Assembly: GCF_014352855.1 (NCBI RefSeq)
Contig: NZ_CP060697.1
Coordinates: forward strand, 1,570,001-1,634,000
Reading direction: 5' to 3'
DNA from: Sphingomonas sabuli
GTDB taxonomy: Bacteria; Pseudomonadota; Alphaproteobacteria; Sphingomonadales; Sphingomonadaceae
DNA length: 64,000 nt
Positions within the stretch are counted from its first letter, which is position 1. Each line of letters starts with the position of its first letter. Of this stretch, positions 36,109 to 45,402 are shown one piece after another. A program made the translations under genes and the position numbers. The notes below the pieces were generated by a model, which was given only the letters and a program-made list of their open reading frames with translations, ran no database searches and was not told where the DNA came from.

Positions 36109-38027
36109 GTGAAAGCGTCCACCCCGTCCCCACCGGTTTCAACGCGCGCATCGGGCCCGGCGACCTCGCCCGGCTCCGCGCGGCGGCCGAGGACGATACG
36201 GACGCTTTCTGGCTGGACCAGGCGCGGAGGATCGACTGGACCGCGCCGCCGACCCAGGCCGGCGACTGGTCGTTCGATGAGCAGGATTTCCGCATCCGCT
36301 GGTTCGCCGACGGCACGCTTAACCTGTCGGTCAATTGCCTCGACCGGCATCTGGCCGAGCATGGCAACCGGACCGCGCTGATCTTCGAAGCGGACGAACC
36401 CGGCGCGGGCCGCACGGTCAGCTATCGGGAGCTGTACGAAGAGACCTGCCGCCTCGCCAATCTGCTCAAGTCGCGCGGCATCGGGCGCGGCGACCGGGTG
36501 ATGATCTACATGCCGATGATCCCGGAAGCAGCGGCGGCGATGCTTGCCTGCGCGCGGATCGGCGCCGTACATTCGGTGGTGTTCGGCGGCTTTTCGCCCG
36601 ACAGCGTCGCCGGACGCATCGAGGATTGCGACGCCAAGTGCATGATCACCGCCGATGAGGGCGTACGCGGCGGCAAGGTCATCCCGTTGAAGCGCAACGT
36701 CGACGCGGCGCTGGACAAGCGCGACGTCGAAACCGTGATCGTCGTCTCCCGCACCGGCGCCAGCGTACCGATGAAGGCCGGCCGCGACGTCGCTTATGCC
36801 GATGTTCGCGACTCGCTCGCCATCGAATGCGAACCCGAGGTGATGGCTGCGGAAGACCCGCTGTTCATCCTCTACACGTCGGGGTCGACCGGAAAGCCCA
36901 AGGGCGTCGTGCATAGCACCGGGGGATATGCGGTGTGGGCCGCGACCACTTTCGACTGGGTGTTCGATTACCGGCCGGACGACATCTTCTGGTGCACCGC
37001 CGACATCGGCTGGATCACCGGCCACAGCTATGTCGTCTACGGCCCGCTGGTAAATGGCGCGACCAGCGTGATGTTCGACGGCGTGCCCAACTACCCCGAC
37101 TTCGGCCGCTTCTGGGAAACCGTCGACCGGCTGGGCGTGACCATCTTCTACACTGCGCCGACGGCGATCCGCGCGCTGATGCGCGAAGGCGATGGGCCGG
37201 TGAAGGCGCACAAGCGCACCTCGCTGCGCCTGCTGGGCACGGTCGGCGAGCCGATCAATCCAGAGGCCTGGGACTGGTATTGGCGGGTGGTCGGCGACCA
37301 GCGCTGCCCGGTGGTCGACACCTGGTGGCAGACGGAAACCGGCGGCATCCTGATTTCGCCGTTCCCCGGCGCGACGCCGCTGAAGCCCGGGTCGGCGACG
37401 CAGCCGCTGCCCGGCATCCGGCCGCTGCTGCTCGACCCCGACCAGCAGGTGCTCGACGGCCCGGCCAGCGGCAATCTGTGCATCGCCGCGTCCTGGCCGG
37501 GACAGATGCGCACCGTTTGGGGCGACCACGACCGCTTTTTCCAGACCTATTTCAGCACTTATCCGGGACTTTATTTCACGGGCGACGGCTGCCGCCGCGA
37601 CGCGGACGGCTATTACTGGATCACCGGCCGGGTCGACGACGTGATCAACGTGTCCGGCCACCGCATCGGCACCGCCGAGGTCGAAAGCGCGCTGGTCGCC
37701 CATCCCAAGGTCGCCGAGGCCGCGGTCGTCGGCTTCCCGCACGACATCAAGGGGCAGGGCATCTACGCCTACGTCACGCTCAACGCCGGCGAGGAAGGTG
37801 GCGATTCGCTGCGTTCCGATCTGGTGCAGCAGGTCCGCAAGGACATCGGCGGAATGGCCGCGCCGGAGAAGATCCACTTCACCCCTTCCTTACCCAAGAC
37901 CCGGTCCGGAAAGATCATGCGCCGCATCCTGCGCAAGATCGCCGAGGGCGAAACCGAAGGCTTCGGCGATACGTCGACGCTGGCCGATCCATCGGTCGTC
38001 GATGCGTTGCTGGCGGGTCGCAAATAG
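36105..38027 (+). CDS. acs: Acetyl-CoA synthetase
   Basis: A 640-residue AMP-forming acyl-CoA synthetase. The adenylation motif [14 protein letters not shown] is present, followed by WWQTETGGI with the Trp that limits Acs to acetate. Other blocks are [20 protein letters not shown] and the C-terminal [19 protein letters not shown] carrying the lysine that is acetylated in regulation. Length and motifs favour acetate, with propionate possible. It overlaps the dehydrogenase by 4 nt, the last gene of the operon. Confidence 0.93.
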   Translation: MSESVHPVPTGFNARIGPGDLARLRAAAEDDTDAFWLDQARRIDWTAPPTQAGDWSFDEQDFRIRWFADGTLNLSVNCLDRHLAEHGNRTALIFEADEPGAGRTVSYRELYEETCRLANLLKSRGIGRGDRVMIYMPMIPEAAAAMLACARIGAVHSVVFGGFSPDSVAGRIEDCDAKCMITADEGVRGGKVIPLKRNVDAALDKRDVETVIVVSRTGASVPMKAGRDVAYADVRDSLAIECEPEVMAAEDPLFILYTSGSTGKPKGVVHSTGGYAVWAATTFDWVFDYRPDDIFWCTADIGWITGHSYVVYGPLVNGATSVMFDGVPNYPDFGRFWETVDRLGVTIFYTAPTAIRALMREGDGPVKAHKRTSLRLLGTVGEPINPEAWDWYWRVVGDQRCPVVDTWWQTETGGILISPFPGATPLKPGSATQPLPGIRPLLLDPDQQVLDGPASGNLCIAASWPGQMRTVWGDHDRFFQTYFSTYPGLYFTGDGCRRDADGYYWITGRVDDVINVSGHRIGTAEVESALVAHPKVAEAAVVGFPHDIKGQGIYAYVTLNAGEEGGDSLRSDLVQQVRKDIGGMAAPEKIHFTPSLPKTRSGKIMRRILRKIAEGETEGFGDTSTLADPSVVDALLAGRK

Positions 38028-38045
38028 GACGAAACGGCCGCGCCC

Positions 38046-38074
38046 TTACAATTTCGAGCCGGGTCCGCTACATG
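38046..38074 (+). promoter_or_regulatory. Possible promoter of the cold-shock gene
   Basis: TTACAA, 17 nt, TACATG is the best -35/-10 pair in the 165-nt gap between acs and the cold-shock gene. If used, the leader would be about 110 nt, similar to the long regulated leaders of many csp mRNAs. The -10 match is weak. Confidence 0.25.
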
Positions 38075-38192
38075 GATAGGGCTACTAGTCGCAAAATGAC
38101 GGTCTCAGAGCGCTTTGCGGCTCCTAATCCTTCTTTTTCGCTGCTCCTAGCAATGAGGGCCGATGGTCGGCCTGAAGAGAAGGAATAAGCTA

Positions 38193-38402
38193 ATGCCAAT
38201 CGGCACCGTAAAATTTTTCAACACGACCAAGGGTTATGGTTTCATCCAGCCCGAGGACGGCGGCGCGGACGCGTTCGTCCACATCAGCGCGGTCGAGCGG
38301 TCTGGAATGCAGACCCTCAACCAGGACCAGAAGGTCAGCTACGAGCTTGAAGAAGATCGTCGCGGCAAGATGAGCGCAGTGAACCTGCAGCCCGCAGACT
38401 AA
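38193..38402 (+). CDS. Cold-shock domain protein
   Basis: A 69-residue single cold-shock domain that binds single-stranded nucleic acid and acts as an RNA chaperone. It has the RNP1 motif KGYGFIQPEDGG and the RNP2 motif DAFVHISAVERSGM. The start is ATG 38193, preceded by AGAAGGA. It stands alone behind a leader of about 110-165 nt. The paralogue type (cold-induced or constitutive) cannot be told. Confidence 0.92.
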   Translation: MPIGTVKFFNTTKGYGFIQPEDGGADAFVHISAVERSGMQTLNQDQKVSYELEEDRRGKMSAVNLQPAD

Positions 38403-38412
38403 GCGAACCGGC

Positions 38413-38434
38413 GGGGCGGCCATGCGGTCGCCCC
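38413..38434 (+). terminator. Hairpin after the cold-shock gene
   Basis: A 9-bp stem (GGGGCGGCC / GGTCGCCCC, one G-U pair) with a tetraloop ATGC, 10 nt after the cold-shock stop. There is no clear T-run, so termination could be partial and allow some read-through into the next + strand gene. Confidence 0.5.
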
Positions 38435-38459
38435 GTCATTTCCATAACGAAAGTTCCAC

Positions 38460-38684
38460 ATGCCATCGATGACCGACAGGGAAACCTATCTCGCCCGGGC
38501 CGCGGAAGCGCGTGCGCAGGCGAATGAGACGACTCTCGACAATGTGCGCGATCGCTGCCTGCGGTCGGAAGCGGCGTGGAATGAAATGGCGGCTCGTGCT
38601 GCGCGCACCGAACGGATGCGCCAGACGCTGATCGCCGACAAGGAAAGGGCGGCTGCCGCGCTTGCGGATGCCGTCAAGGAATGA
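38460..38684 (+). CDS. Small helical hypothetical protein
   Basis: A 74-residue protein rich in Ala, Arg and Glu (YLARAAEARAQANETTLDNV, RCLRSEAAWNEMAARA). It is predicted to be helical throughout and soluble. Small proteins of this look are common in sphingomonads and have no known function. The start is at ATG 38460 or ATG 38469; a weak CGAAAG is upstream. Confidence 0.6.
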   Translation: MPSMTDRETYLARAAEARAQANETTLDNVRDRCLRSEAAWNEMAARAARTERMRQTLIADKERAAAALADAVKE

Positions 38685-38685
38685 A

Positions 38686-38838
38686 GTGAATTTGACGAAC
38701 AAGACCAAGATTTTTGCCCGGCGGCGCAAGACTTTCGCCCGCCACGAAACTCCCACCCTCCTCCAGCTGATGACCCCCCGCGAAAGCCGTCAGGCCCGCG
38801 ATATCGCCTACCAGGCGGCACTTTCCGTCATCGGTTAA
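38686..38838 (+). CDS. Possible 50-residue basic peptide
   Basis: An open frame with a GTG start, 2 nt after the previous stop. It encodes a 50-residue peptide rich in Arg and Thr (TKIFARRRKTFARHE) that ends in YQAALSVIG. The evidence is only position, compactness and a stop before the next gene's leader. It may not be translated. Confidence 0.3.
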   Translation: MNLTNKTKIFARRRKTFARHETPTLLQLMTPRESRQARDIAYQAALSVIG

Positions 38839-38961
38839 GTCCTTGCCGGGCACGCCATGCCGTGCCCGGACATCGACCACCCCTTCCCCGCACGATCAGC
38901 ATGCAGTTGCGCGCGGCGTAGCGCCCGCTATCCCTTTGCCGTTGCAAGGGGGGAAAGTTGC

Positions 38962-40608
38962 ATGGCCAGCCAAGCCGCGCCGCATGAAGGCCAGTCGTGG
39001 TCCATGTCGCGGGTCGTCGTCGCATCGTCGGCGGGCACCGCGTTTGAATGGTACGACTTCTTCATCTTCGGGTCGCTGACCCCGGTCATCGCCAAGGTGT
39101 TCCTGGCGGGCCTCGATCCGACCGGCGCCCTGGTTGCCGCGCTCGCCTTGTTTGCCGTCGGCTTCGCATTTCGCCCGCTGGGCGCGATCATCTTCGGTGC
39201 AATGGGCGACCGCGTGGGGCGCAAGGCGACCTTCCTTGCCACCGTCAGCCTGATGGGCGGCGCGACCTTCGCCATCGGGCTTTTGCCGACCTACGCGCAG
39301 GCGGGGATCATCGCCCCCATCCTGCTGATCCTCCTGCGCATCGCGCAAGGCACCGCCTTGGGCGGCGAATATGGCGGCGCGGCGATCTACGTCGCCGAGC
39401 ACGCCCCCGACGCCAAGCGCGGCGCAGCGACCGGCTGGATCCAGTCGTCCGCCTCCTTCGGCCTGCTCGCCGCGCTGCTGGTCATTTTCGCCACCCGGCT
39501 GGCGCTTGGCACCGAGGCGTTCGACGCTTGGGGCTGGCGCATCCCCTTCCTGGTGTCGATCGTCCTGCTGGGCATTTCGGTGTGGATGCGGGTGAAGCTG
39601 AGCGAAAGCCCGCACTTCGCCAAGCTGAAGGAAGAAGGCGCGACGTCCAAGACCCCGCTGCGCGAAAGCTTTGCCACCCGCGACAGCCTGCGCCGCGTGA
39701 TCATCGCCTTTCTCGGTATCATGTGCGCGCAGGGCGCGGTCTGGTACTTCACCTTCTTCTACATGCAGGTGTTCCTCGAACGCTCGCTGGGCGTGTCCGC
39801 GGAGATCAAGGACGGCCTGCTGATCGCGATGACGCTGGCCAGCGCGCCGCTCTACGTCTTCTTCGGCTGGCTGAGCGACCGCATCGGGCGCAAGCCGGTG
39901 ATGCTCGGCGGCATGCTGCTCGCGCTGCTATTCTACTTCCCGGGCTCGCACATGATCGCCCGTTCCGCCAATCCGGCGCTTGTCGCCGCGCAGGAGCGCA
40001 CGCCGGTGTTCGTTGAAACCGATCTGGCGACTTGTTCGTCGCAGTTCGATCCAACGGGCACGGCCAAGTTCACCAGCGCCTGCGACATCGCCAAGTCGAC
40101 ACTTATCGCGCGGGGCGTCGCGTATTCGACGGTTCCGTCGGTCGACGGCCAGACACGGGTGCTCGCCGGCGAAAGCGCAACCGCGGTCCCGAGCGGGGAA
40201 GGCACCGACCTCAAGGCCCTGAAGGCCAGCGTTGCGACGTCGATCAACGGCGCCCTGCAACGCGTCGGCTATCCGACGAGCGCCGACCCGGCGGCGATCG
40301 ACTATCCCCCCTTGCTGTTCGCGCTGTTCCTGTTCGTCGTCGCGGCGACCGCGCTTTACGGCCCGCAGGCTTCCGCGCTGGTCGAGATGTTCCCGACGCG
40401 CATCCGCTACACGGCGATGAGCCTGCCCTATCATGTCGGAACGGGCTGGGTCGGCGGGTTCCTGCCGGTGACCAGTTTCGCGATCGTCGCCGCGACCGGC
40501 AACGTCTATGCCGGCCTGTGGTATTCGGTCGTGTTCACCGCGATTTCCGCGTTCGTCACCCTTGTCTTCATCAAGGAAACGCGGGGCAAGCCGCTCGACA
40601 CGATCTAG
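38962..40608 (+). CDS. MHS-family (MFS) metabolite:proton symporter
   Basis: A 548-residue MFS transporter of the metabolite-H+ symporter branch (KgtP/ProP-like). The signature SAGTAFEWYDFFIFGSL is at residues 23-39, GDRVGRK follows at 82-88, and GEYGGAAIYVAEHAP lies near 135-149. It probably imports a dicarboxylate or similar acid. It is about 100 residues longer than typical members because a 117-residue hydrophilic loop (about 332-448) lies between TM8 and TM9. AAGGGGGGAA precedes the ATG. Confidence 0.88.
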   Translation: MASQAAPHEGQSWSMSRVVVASSAGTAFEWYDFFIFGSLTPVIAKVFLAGLDPTGALVAALALFAVGFAFRPLGAIIFGAMGDRVGRKATFLATVSLMGGATFAIGLLPTYAQAGIIAPILLILLRIAQGTALGGEYGGAAIYVAEHAPDAKRGAATGWIQSSASFGLLAALLVIFATRLALGTEAFDAWGWRIPFLVSIVLLGISVWMRVKLSESPHFAKLKEEGATSKTPLRESFATRDSLRRVIIAFLGIMCAQGAVWYFTFFYMQVFLERSLGVSAEIKDGLLIAMTLASAPLYVFFGWLSDRIGRKPVMLGGMLLALLFYFPGSHMIARSANPALVAAQERTPVFVETDLATCSSQFDPTGTAKFTSACDIAKSTLIARGVAYSTVPSVDGQTRVLAGESATAVPSGEGTDLKALKASVATSINGALQRVGYPTSADPAAIDYPPLLFALFLFVVAATALYGPQASALVEMFPTRIRYTAMSLPYHVGTGWVGGFLPVTSFAIVAATGNVYAGLWYSVVFTAISAFVTLVFIKETRGKPLDTI

Positions 40609-40612
40609 CGCG

Positions 40613-41299
40613 TCACGGGCACCAGTGGATGTCGATCGGTTGTTCGGCTTCGGCCAGCACGCGGCCGATCGGCAGCTTCGAGCTCTGCCCGTCGGCAATC
40701 GCCTGCTCCAGCATCTCGCGCTTGTCCTGTCCCTGCAGCGTGATCAGCACGGTGCGCGCGCCGAGGATCGATGACCGGGTCAGCGTAACCCGGGTCTCGC
40801 CGTCCTCCGACTTGGTGCCGACCGCGCGGCGAGCCTTTGGCGCCTCGAGCGAATCCTGCAGGTCGGGCCCGGACACGATCCCGGCGGCGCTGCCATCGTC
40901 GCCCATGCCCAGCCACACGAGATCGGGCGGCCAGGGCAAGTCCTGCAAGCGCGCATCGGCCGAATTGCCGGCAGCCCGGTAATCGTCGATCGGCGTGACG
41001 ATGGGCACCACCCGGGCGCCCTTGGCCAGGAATTGTTGGGCCAGCGCGCGGGCATGGCTGGACGGATCCTCGACACTGACGATGCGATCGTTGGTCGGAA
41101 TGACGACCACCTTTTTCCACTGCAGGCTGGCATCGGCGAGCGTCGGGTAGATCGCCCGCGCAATGTCGTCGGCGGACAGCGCGATCAGCGCCTCGCCGCG
41201 CGCATCGAGCGCGCTGCCGATGATGAAGCCGATATCGCCGGCGACCGCCTCCGCCATCTCGTCGGGCGTGTCATAGTCCCACCATTCGGCTTCGATCAT
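40613..41299 (-). CDS. pgl: 6-phosphogluconolactonase
   Basis: A 228-residue enzyme of the oxidative pentose phosphate/Entner-Doudoroff pathways that hydrolyses 6-phosphogluconolactone. The family features include KKVVVIPTNDRIVSVEDPSS, PPDLVWLGMGDDGSAAGIV and the closing TVLITLQGQDKREMLEQAI. The start at 41299 (MIEAEWWDYDTP) has AAGGAG 14 nt upstream. zwf and edd are not adjacent, unlike in many sphingomonads. Confidence 0.85.
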   Translation of the reverse strand: MIEAEWWDYDTPDEMAEAVAGDIGFIIGSALDARGEALIALSADDIARAIYPTLADASLQWKKVVVIPTNDRIVSVEDPSSHARALAQQFLAKGARVVPIVTPIDDYRAAGNSADARLQDLPWPPDLVWLGMGDDGSAAGIVSGPDLQDSLEAPKARRAVGTKSEDGETRVTLTRSSILGARTVLITLQGQDKREMLEQAIADGQSSKLPIGRVLAEAEQPIDIHWCP

Positions 41300-41322
41300 C
41301 GGCTTCGTCTCCTTGTGCTCGT

Positions 41323-42075
41323 CTAGCGAGGAGGCACTTGCCGGTATCCGAACCATCCCGCAACCGGTCGGCGCGACTTGTCGAGCGCCGGATTGAAGCG
41401 AAAGCGCTGCTGGACGATGCTGCAGATCGTCGCATCGATCTGCGGATTGCCGGTCCCACGGTCGACGATGCACTGGATCACGGCGCCGCTCGGACTGACC
41501 CGCAACCGGGTAAAGACTTCCGCGCCGCGCGGCCAAGCGTCGATCAGCTGGCGCGGAAAGTCGCGCCCGCGCAGCACCGGGCTGAGCAGTTGCGGGGGCG
41601 TCAGGTAACCGCCGCCGCCGCCGCCACCGGTGCCGTTGCCCGCCCCGCCGCTGCCGGTCCCGGTGCCGATCCCGCCAGCGCCGGTCCCCGGACCGACCAC
41701 GTCCGACGCGCCCTGGGTCGCTTCGGTGCCCGTGTTGGGAGTCGTCGTGGTGGCCATGGGTACCGGCACCGGCAGCGAGATCTGCGGCCGCGGCGAGACG
41801 ATTTCGGTGGCCGTGCTGCGGATGTTCTTGGGACTGGCCGCGCCCTCCTTGGCCTCCGGCTTCTGCTGTGCCTGCGTGCGTTGCACCACCGGCTGTTCGG
41901 GCGGCGGCGGAGGCGGCACTTCGGTCACGTCGAACACGTCGAGCGCGCCCTGTGGATCGGTCAGGTCGATCTTGCCCGACAGCTGCAGCAGCATGAAGAA
42001 CAGGCCGACGTGGACGAGCGCGACCGCCATCAGCGCGCCGCCCTTGTCCTTGGTATCGAGGCTGGTCCGGTACAT
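41323..42075 (-). CDS. TonB-family protein
   Basis: A 250-residue TonB-like protein that would couple the inner-membrane proton force to outer-membrane receptors, of which this window holds three. It has an N-terminal anchor at about residues 14-33, a VPPPPPPEQPVVQ Pro-rich stretch and a Gly/Thr-rich spacer. The C-terminal TonB domain contains AEVFTRLRVSPSGAVIQC and FRFNPALDKSRRPV. The start MYRTSLDTK is chosen over an upstream GTG (42147). No exbB/exbD lies nearby. Confidence 0.8.
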   Translation of the reverse strand: MYRTSLDTKDKGGALMAVALVHVGLFFMLLQLSGKIDLTDPQGALDVFDVTEVPPPPPPEQPVVQRTQAQQKPEAKEGAASPKNIRSTATEIVSPRPQISLPVPVPMATTTTPNTGTEATQGASDVVGPGTGAGGIGTGTGSGGAGNGTGGGGGGGYLTPPQLLSPVLRGRDFPRQLIDAWPRGAEVFTRLRVSPSGAVIQCIVDRGTGNPQIDATICSIVQQRFRFNPALDKSRRPVAGWFGYRQVPPR

Positions 42076-42193
42076 TGCGCGAAAGGAACGCCGCGAAAGG
42101 GTGGTTGCTCCCTCGAAATGACCGCCCGGGTCAGCTCTAGCGCTCACCCGCCGTCGGCAGGGCGCCTTGCGCCGCGCGGATCATGCCTGTCGC

Positions 42194-43609
42194 TTAATGT
42201 TCGGCGGTCGGCGGCGTCGCGAAGAACAGCTTGTCTTCGGCCTGGCGCAGGTCGGCCAGGAACGTGTCGCGCCACGCCGTGACGTCTTCCTTGCGCACCA
42301 CGTCGTTGAGCGCCTCCCAGCGATCGCGGCGTTCGGACAGCGGCATAGTCAGCGCGCGTTCCAGCGCCTTGCTGATCTGTTCCTTGCTGTGCGGGTTGAC
42401 CAGCAGCGCGCGGCCCATCGCTTCGGCCGCGCCGGCGAACTTCGACAGGATCAGAACGCCGGGATCCTCCGGGTCCTGCGCGGCGACGAATTCCTTGGCG
42501 ACGAGATTCATCCCGTCGCGCAGCGGAGTCACCAGCGCCACGTCCGAGGCGCGATAGAAACCGGTCAGGCCGTCGCGCGGATAGGCCTGGTTGACGTAGC
42601 GAATGGGCACCCAGTCGACATGAGCGAAAGCGCCATTGATGCGCCCGGACAGTTCGTCGAGCTGCTTGCGAATATCCTCGTAGGTATGGACTTCGCCGCG
42701 CGACGGCGGGGCGATCTGCAGCAGGAACACCTTGCTGTGCCAGTCCGGATAATGTTCGAGGAAATAGCGATAGCCCTGGAAGCGTTCGATCAGTCCCTTG
42801 GAATAATCCAGCCGGTCGACGCCGATGACCGTCTTCTGGTTCGGCGCGCTGCGGCGGACGGTCTTGAACGCTTCTTGCGCATTGTGCGTCGTGACCATCC
42901 GGTCGAGCTGTGCGCCGTCGATCCCGATCGGATAGGCGCCCAGCTTAATCCGCCGGCCGCGATAGACGAGGATATCGCCGTCGATCTTCAGGCCCATTTC
43001 GGTGACCAGATAATGGCGGAAGCTGTCGAGCCATTCGCTCGTCTGGAAGCCGATCACGTCATATTCGAGGATCGATTCCACCAGCCGCCGATGGAACGGC
43101 AAGGCGGTCATCAACCGGTAGGGTGGCCACGGAATGTGGAGGAAGAAGCCCATCGGATTGCGCAGGCCTTTGCGCCGCAGCCGCTGGCCCAGCGGGATCA
43201 GGTGGTAGTCGTGCACCCAGATGATGTCGTCAGGCTCGATCAGCGGCGCGACTGTCGCCGCGAAGCGATCGTTCACCCGTTCGTACCCGGCGCCGAACTG
43301 CAGGTCGAATTCGGCCAGGTCGATGCGGTAGTGGAATAGCGGCCACAAGGTGCGGTTGGCGTAGCCGTTATAATATTCGTCGACGTCCTGCGGCTCCAGG
43401 TCGACGGTCGCGATGGTCACGCCGTCCGCGCTTTGCCGGTTGATCTCGCCGCTGAAAGTTTCGATCGTTTCGCCCGACCAGCCGAACCAGATGCCGCCGG
43501 TTTCGCGCAGGGCCGCCGACAAGGCGACGGCAAGGCCGCCTTGCGAAACCTCGTCGCCCCGCGCTTTGGGCGTGCTCACACGGTTGGACACTAAGATGAG
43601 ACGACTCAT
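42194..43609 (-). CDS. otsA: Trehalose-6-phosphate synthase OtsA
   Basis: A GT20 glycosyltransferase of 471 residues that joins UDP-glucose and glucose 6-phosphate into trehalose 6-phosphate. Recognisable motifs are SRLILVSNRVSTPK at the start, IIWVHDYHLIPLGQRLRR, ATNFVTPLRDGMNLVAKEF-like VALVTPLRDGMNLVAKEFVA and GVDRLDYSKGLIERF. The start ATG 43609 overlaps the GH15 stop by 4 nt. Last gene of the otsB-GH15-otsA operon. Confidence 0.95.
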   Translation of the reverse strand: MSRLILVSNRVSTPKARGDEVSQGGLAVALSAALRETGGIWFGWSGETIETFSGEINRQSADGVTIATVDLEPQDVDEYYNGYANRTLWPLFHYRIDLAEFDLQFGAGYERVNDRFAATVAPLIEPDDIIWVHDYHLIPLGQRLRRKGLRNPMGFFLHIPWPPYRLMTALPFHRRLVESILEYDVIGFQTSEWLDSFRHYLVTEMGLKIDGDILVYRGRRIKLGAYPIGIDGAQLDRMVTTHNAQEAFKTVRRSAPNQKTVIGVDRLDYSKGLIERFQGYRYFLEHYPDWHSKVFLLQIAPPSRGEVHTYEDIRKQLDELSGRINGAFAHVDWVPIRYVNQAYPRDGLTGFYRASDVALVTPLRDGMNLVAKEFVAAQDPEDPGVLILSKFAGAAEAMGRALLVNPHSKEQISKALERALTMPLSERRDRWEALNDVVRKEDVTAWRDTFLADLRQAEDKLFFATPPTAEH

Positions 43610-45402
43610 CTGATGGCGCTCCACGGGCGCGACAAGAACACCGCGCAATTGATCAGACCTACAAGCGAATAGGTCTGCGGATAGTTGCCCCACAGCTCGC
43701 CTGTCCTAAAGTCGGTATCCTCCGACAACAGGCCCGCCGGCGTCCGCCGCTCGAGCATTTTCGCGTAGAGCATTCGCGCTTCTTCATCGCGACCGGTCAG
43801 GTGCAGCGATTCGATCAGCCAGAAGGTGCAGAAGTTGAACGCGGTCTGCGGCCGTCCGAAATCATCTTCCGAGGCATAGCGCAGCATGTGCTCGCCCTTG
43901 CGCAATTCCCGTTCTACCGCGTCGAGGGTGTTGCCGAAGCGCGGGTCGCCGGGATCGACGAACTGGAGGTCGGCCAGCTGCAGCAGGCTGGCGTCGAGTT
44001 CGTCGCCGCCGAACGTCGCGGCAAAGCGCTGGTCGCCGTCGAGGAAAGTCTGTTCGGTGATCGCTGCCCGCATCCGCGCCGCGGTCGCCGCCCAATATTC
44101 GGCGCGGTCGGGCAGGCCGATGGTCGCGGCGATCTTGGCCAGCCGGTCGCATGCCGCCCAGCACATCACCGCGCTATAGGTGTGGACCGAGCTCTTGGTG
44201 CGGAATTCCCACAGGCCGGCGTCGGGCTGGTCGAAGGCGCGCACGGCCTGTTCGCCGACGCTTTCCAGCGTGGTGAAGTCTTCGCGGGTCGCCATGCGCA
44301 AAAGCCGCCGGTCGAAGAACGCCTGCGCACTCGACAGCACGATCTGGCCGTAGGCGTCATGCTGGATCTGGGTGTAGGCGGCGTTGCCGAAGCGCACCGG
44401 GCCAAGCCCGCGATAGCCGGCAAACCCCTTGGCCTCGCTTTCCTCCAGCCGGCTTTGCCCCGACACGCTGTACAGCGGCTGGATTGTTCCCCCTTCGGCC
44501 GCGTCGATGATATTGCGCAAATAGGTGAGATAGCCCTCGAGCACGTCGAGCGCGCCCAGCCGGTTGAGCGCCTGCACCGTGTAATAAGCGTCACGGATCC
44601 AGCAGTAGCGATAGTCCCAGTTGCGCTGCGACCCGTCATGTTCGGGGATGGAGGTCGTCAGCGCGGCGACGATCGCGCCGGTTTCCTCATGCTGGCATAA
44701 TTTGAGCGTTATGGCGGAGCGGATCACCACTTCCTGCCACTCCAGCGGAATGGCGAGGCCGCGCACCCAGGTCTGCCAGTGCCGCTTGGTCTGGTGGAGC
44801 ATGCGCGCCATTTCTTGCTCGACGTTGCCGACGAAGGGCTCGTCGGGACCAAGGAAGAAATTGAGCGTGCGTTCGAGGCGGAAAGGTTCGCCATCGAGTA
44901 GGTTGCCGATCGGCGCGTCGGTGGTCAGCCGCATCGGTTGCGGGTGCAGCAGGAAGCGGATGTGGTTGGTGCCGCTGGTGGTCGGCGCGTCTTCCGCCCC
45001 GCCGGCACGCGACGGGTTGAGCAGGATGCGAACGCGCGGCGACCCGGCGACCGGGCGAACGATGCGCAGGAAAGCGACCGGCCGGTACATCCGCCCGCTG
45101 CGTTCCTGGCGCGGGCAGAAATCGATGACGTCGACCATGCCGCCGCGCTTGTCCGTAAGGCGCGTGGTCAGGATCGGCGTATTGCGAACATAGCTGGGTT
45201 CGGCCGACACCTGGTCGACCAGCGCGATGCGCCACTCGCCCGCGGGACGGTCGGGCGCCGGATCGCGCTTCGGCTCCAGCAGCGAGCAGAACAGGGGGTC
45301 GCCGTCGACCCGCGGCTGGCATCCCCAGACGAAGCCGGCTTCGGCGTCGACCAGTGCGCTGACCTGGCAATTGCCGATCGGCCAGAGGTCGAGGGTGTTC
45401 AT
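43606..45402 (-). CDS. GH15-family glucoamylase/trehalase-like hydrolase
   Basis: A 598-residue GH15 protein. An N-terminal beta-sandwich domain is followed by an (alpha/alpha)6 barrel with the GH15 blocks SQRNWDYRYCWIRDAYYTVQA and the C-terminal GLLSEDTDFRTGELWGNYPQ. It releases glucose from an alpha-glucoside; some GH15 members of otsA/otsB operons are trehalases, so either trehalose or an alpha-glucan may be the substrate. It overlaps both neighbours by 4 nt. Confidence 0.9.
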   Translation of the reverse strand: MNTLDLWPIGNCQVSALVDAEAGFVWGCQPRVDGDPLFCSLLEPKRDPAPDRPAGEWRIALVDQVSAEPSYVRNTPILTTRLTDKRGGMVDVIDFCPRQERSGRMYRPVAFLRIVRPVAGSPRVRILLNPSRAGGAEDAPTTSGTNHIRFLLHPQPMRLTTDAPIGNLLDGEPFRLERTLNFFLGPDEPFVGNVEQEMARMLHQTKRHWQTWVRGLAIPLEWQEVVIRSAITLKLCQHEETGAIVAALTTSIPEHDGSQRNWDYRYCWIRDAYYTVQALNRLGALDVLEGYLTYLRNIIDAAEGGTIQPLYSVSGQSRLEESEAKGFAGYRGLGPVRFGNAAYTQIQHDAYGQIVLSSAQAFFDRRLLRMATREDFTTLESVGEQAVRAFDQPDAGLWEFRTKSSVHTYSAVMCWAACDRLAKIAATIGLPDRAEYWAATAARMRAAITEQTFLDGDQRFAATFGGDELDASLLQLADLQFVDPGDPRFGNTLDAVERELRKGEHMLRYASEDDFGRPQTAFNFCTFWLIESLHLTGRDEEARMLYAKMLERRTPAGLLSEDTDFRTGELWGNYPQTYSLVGLINCAVFLSRPWSAIR

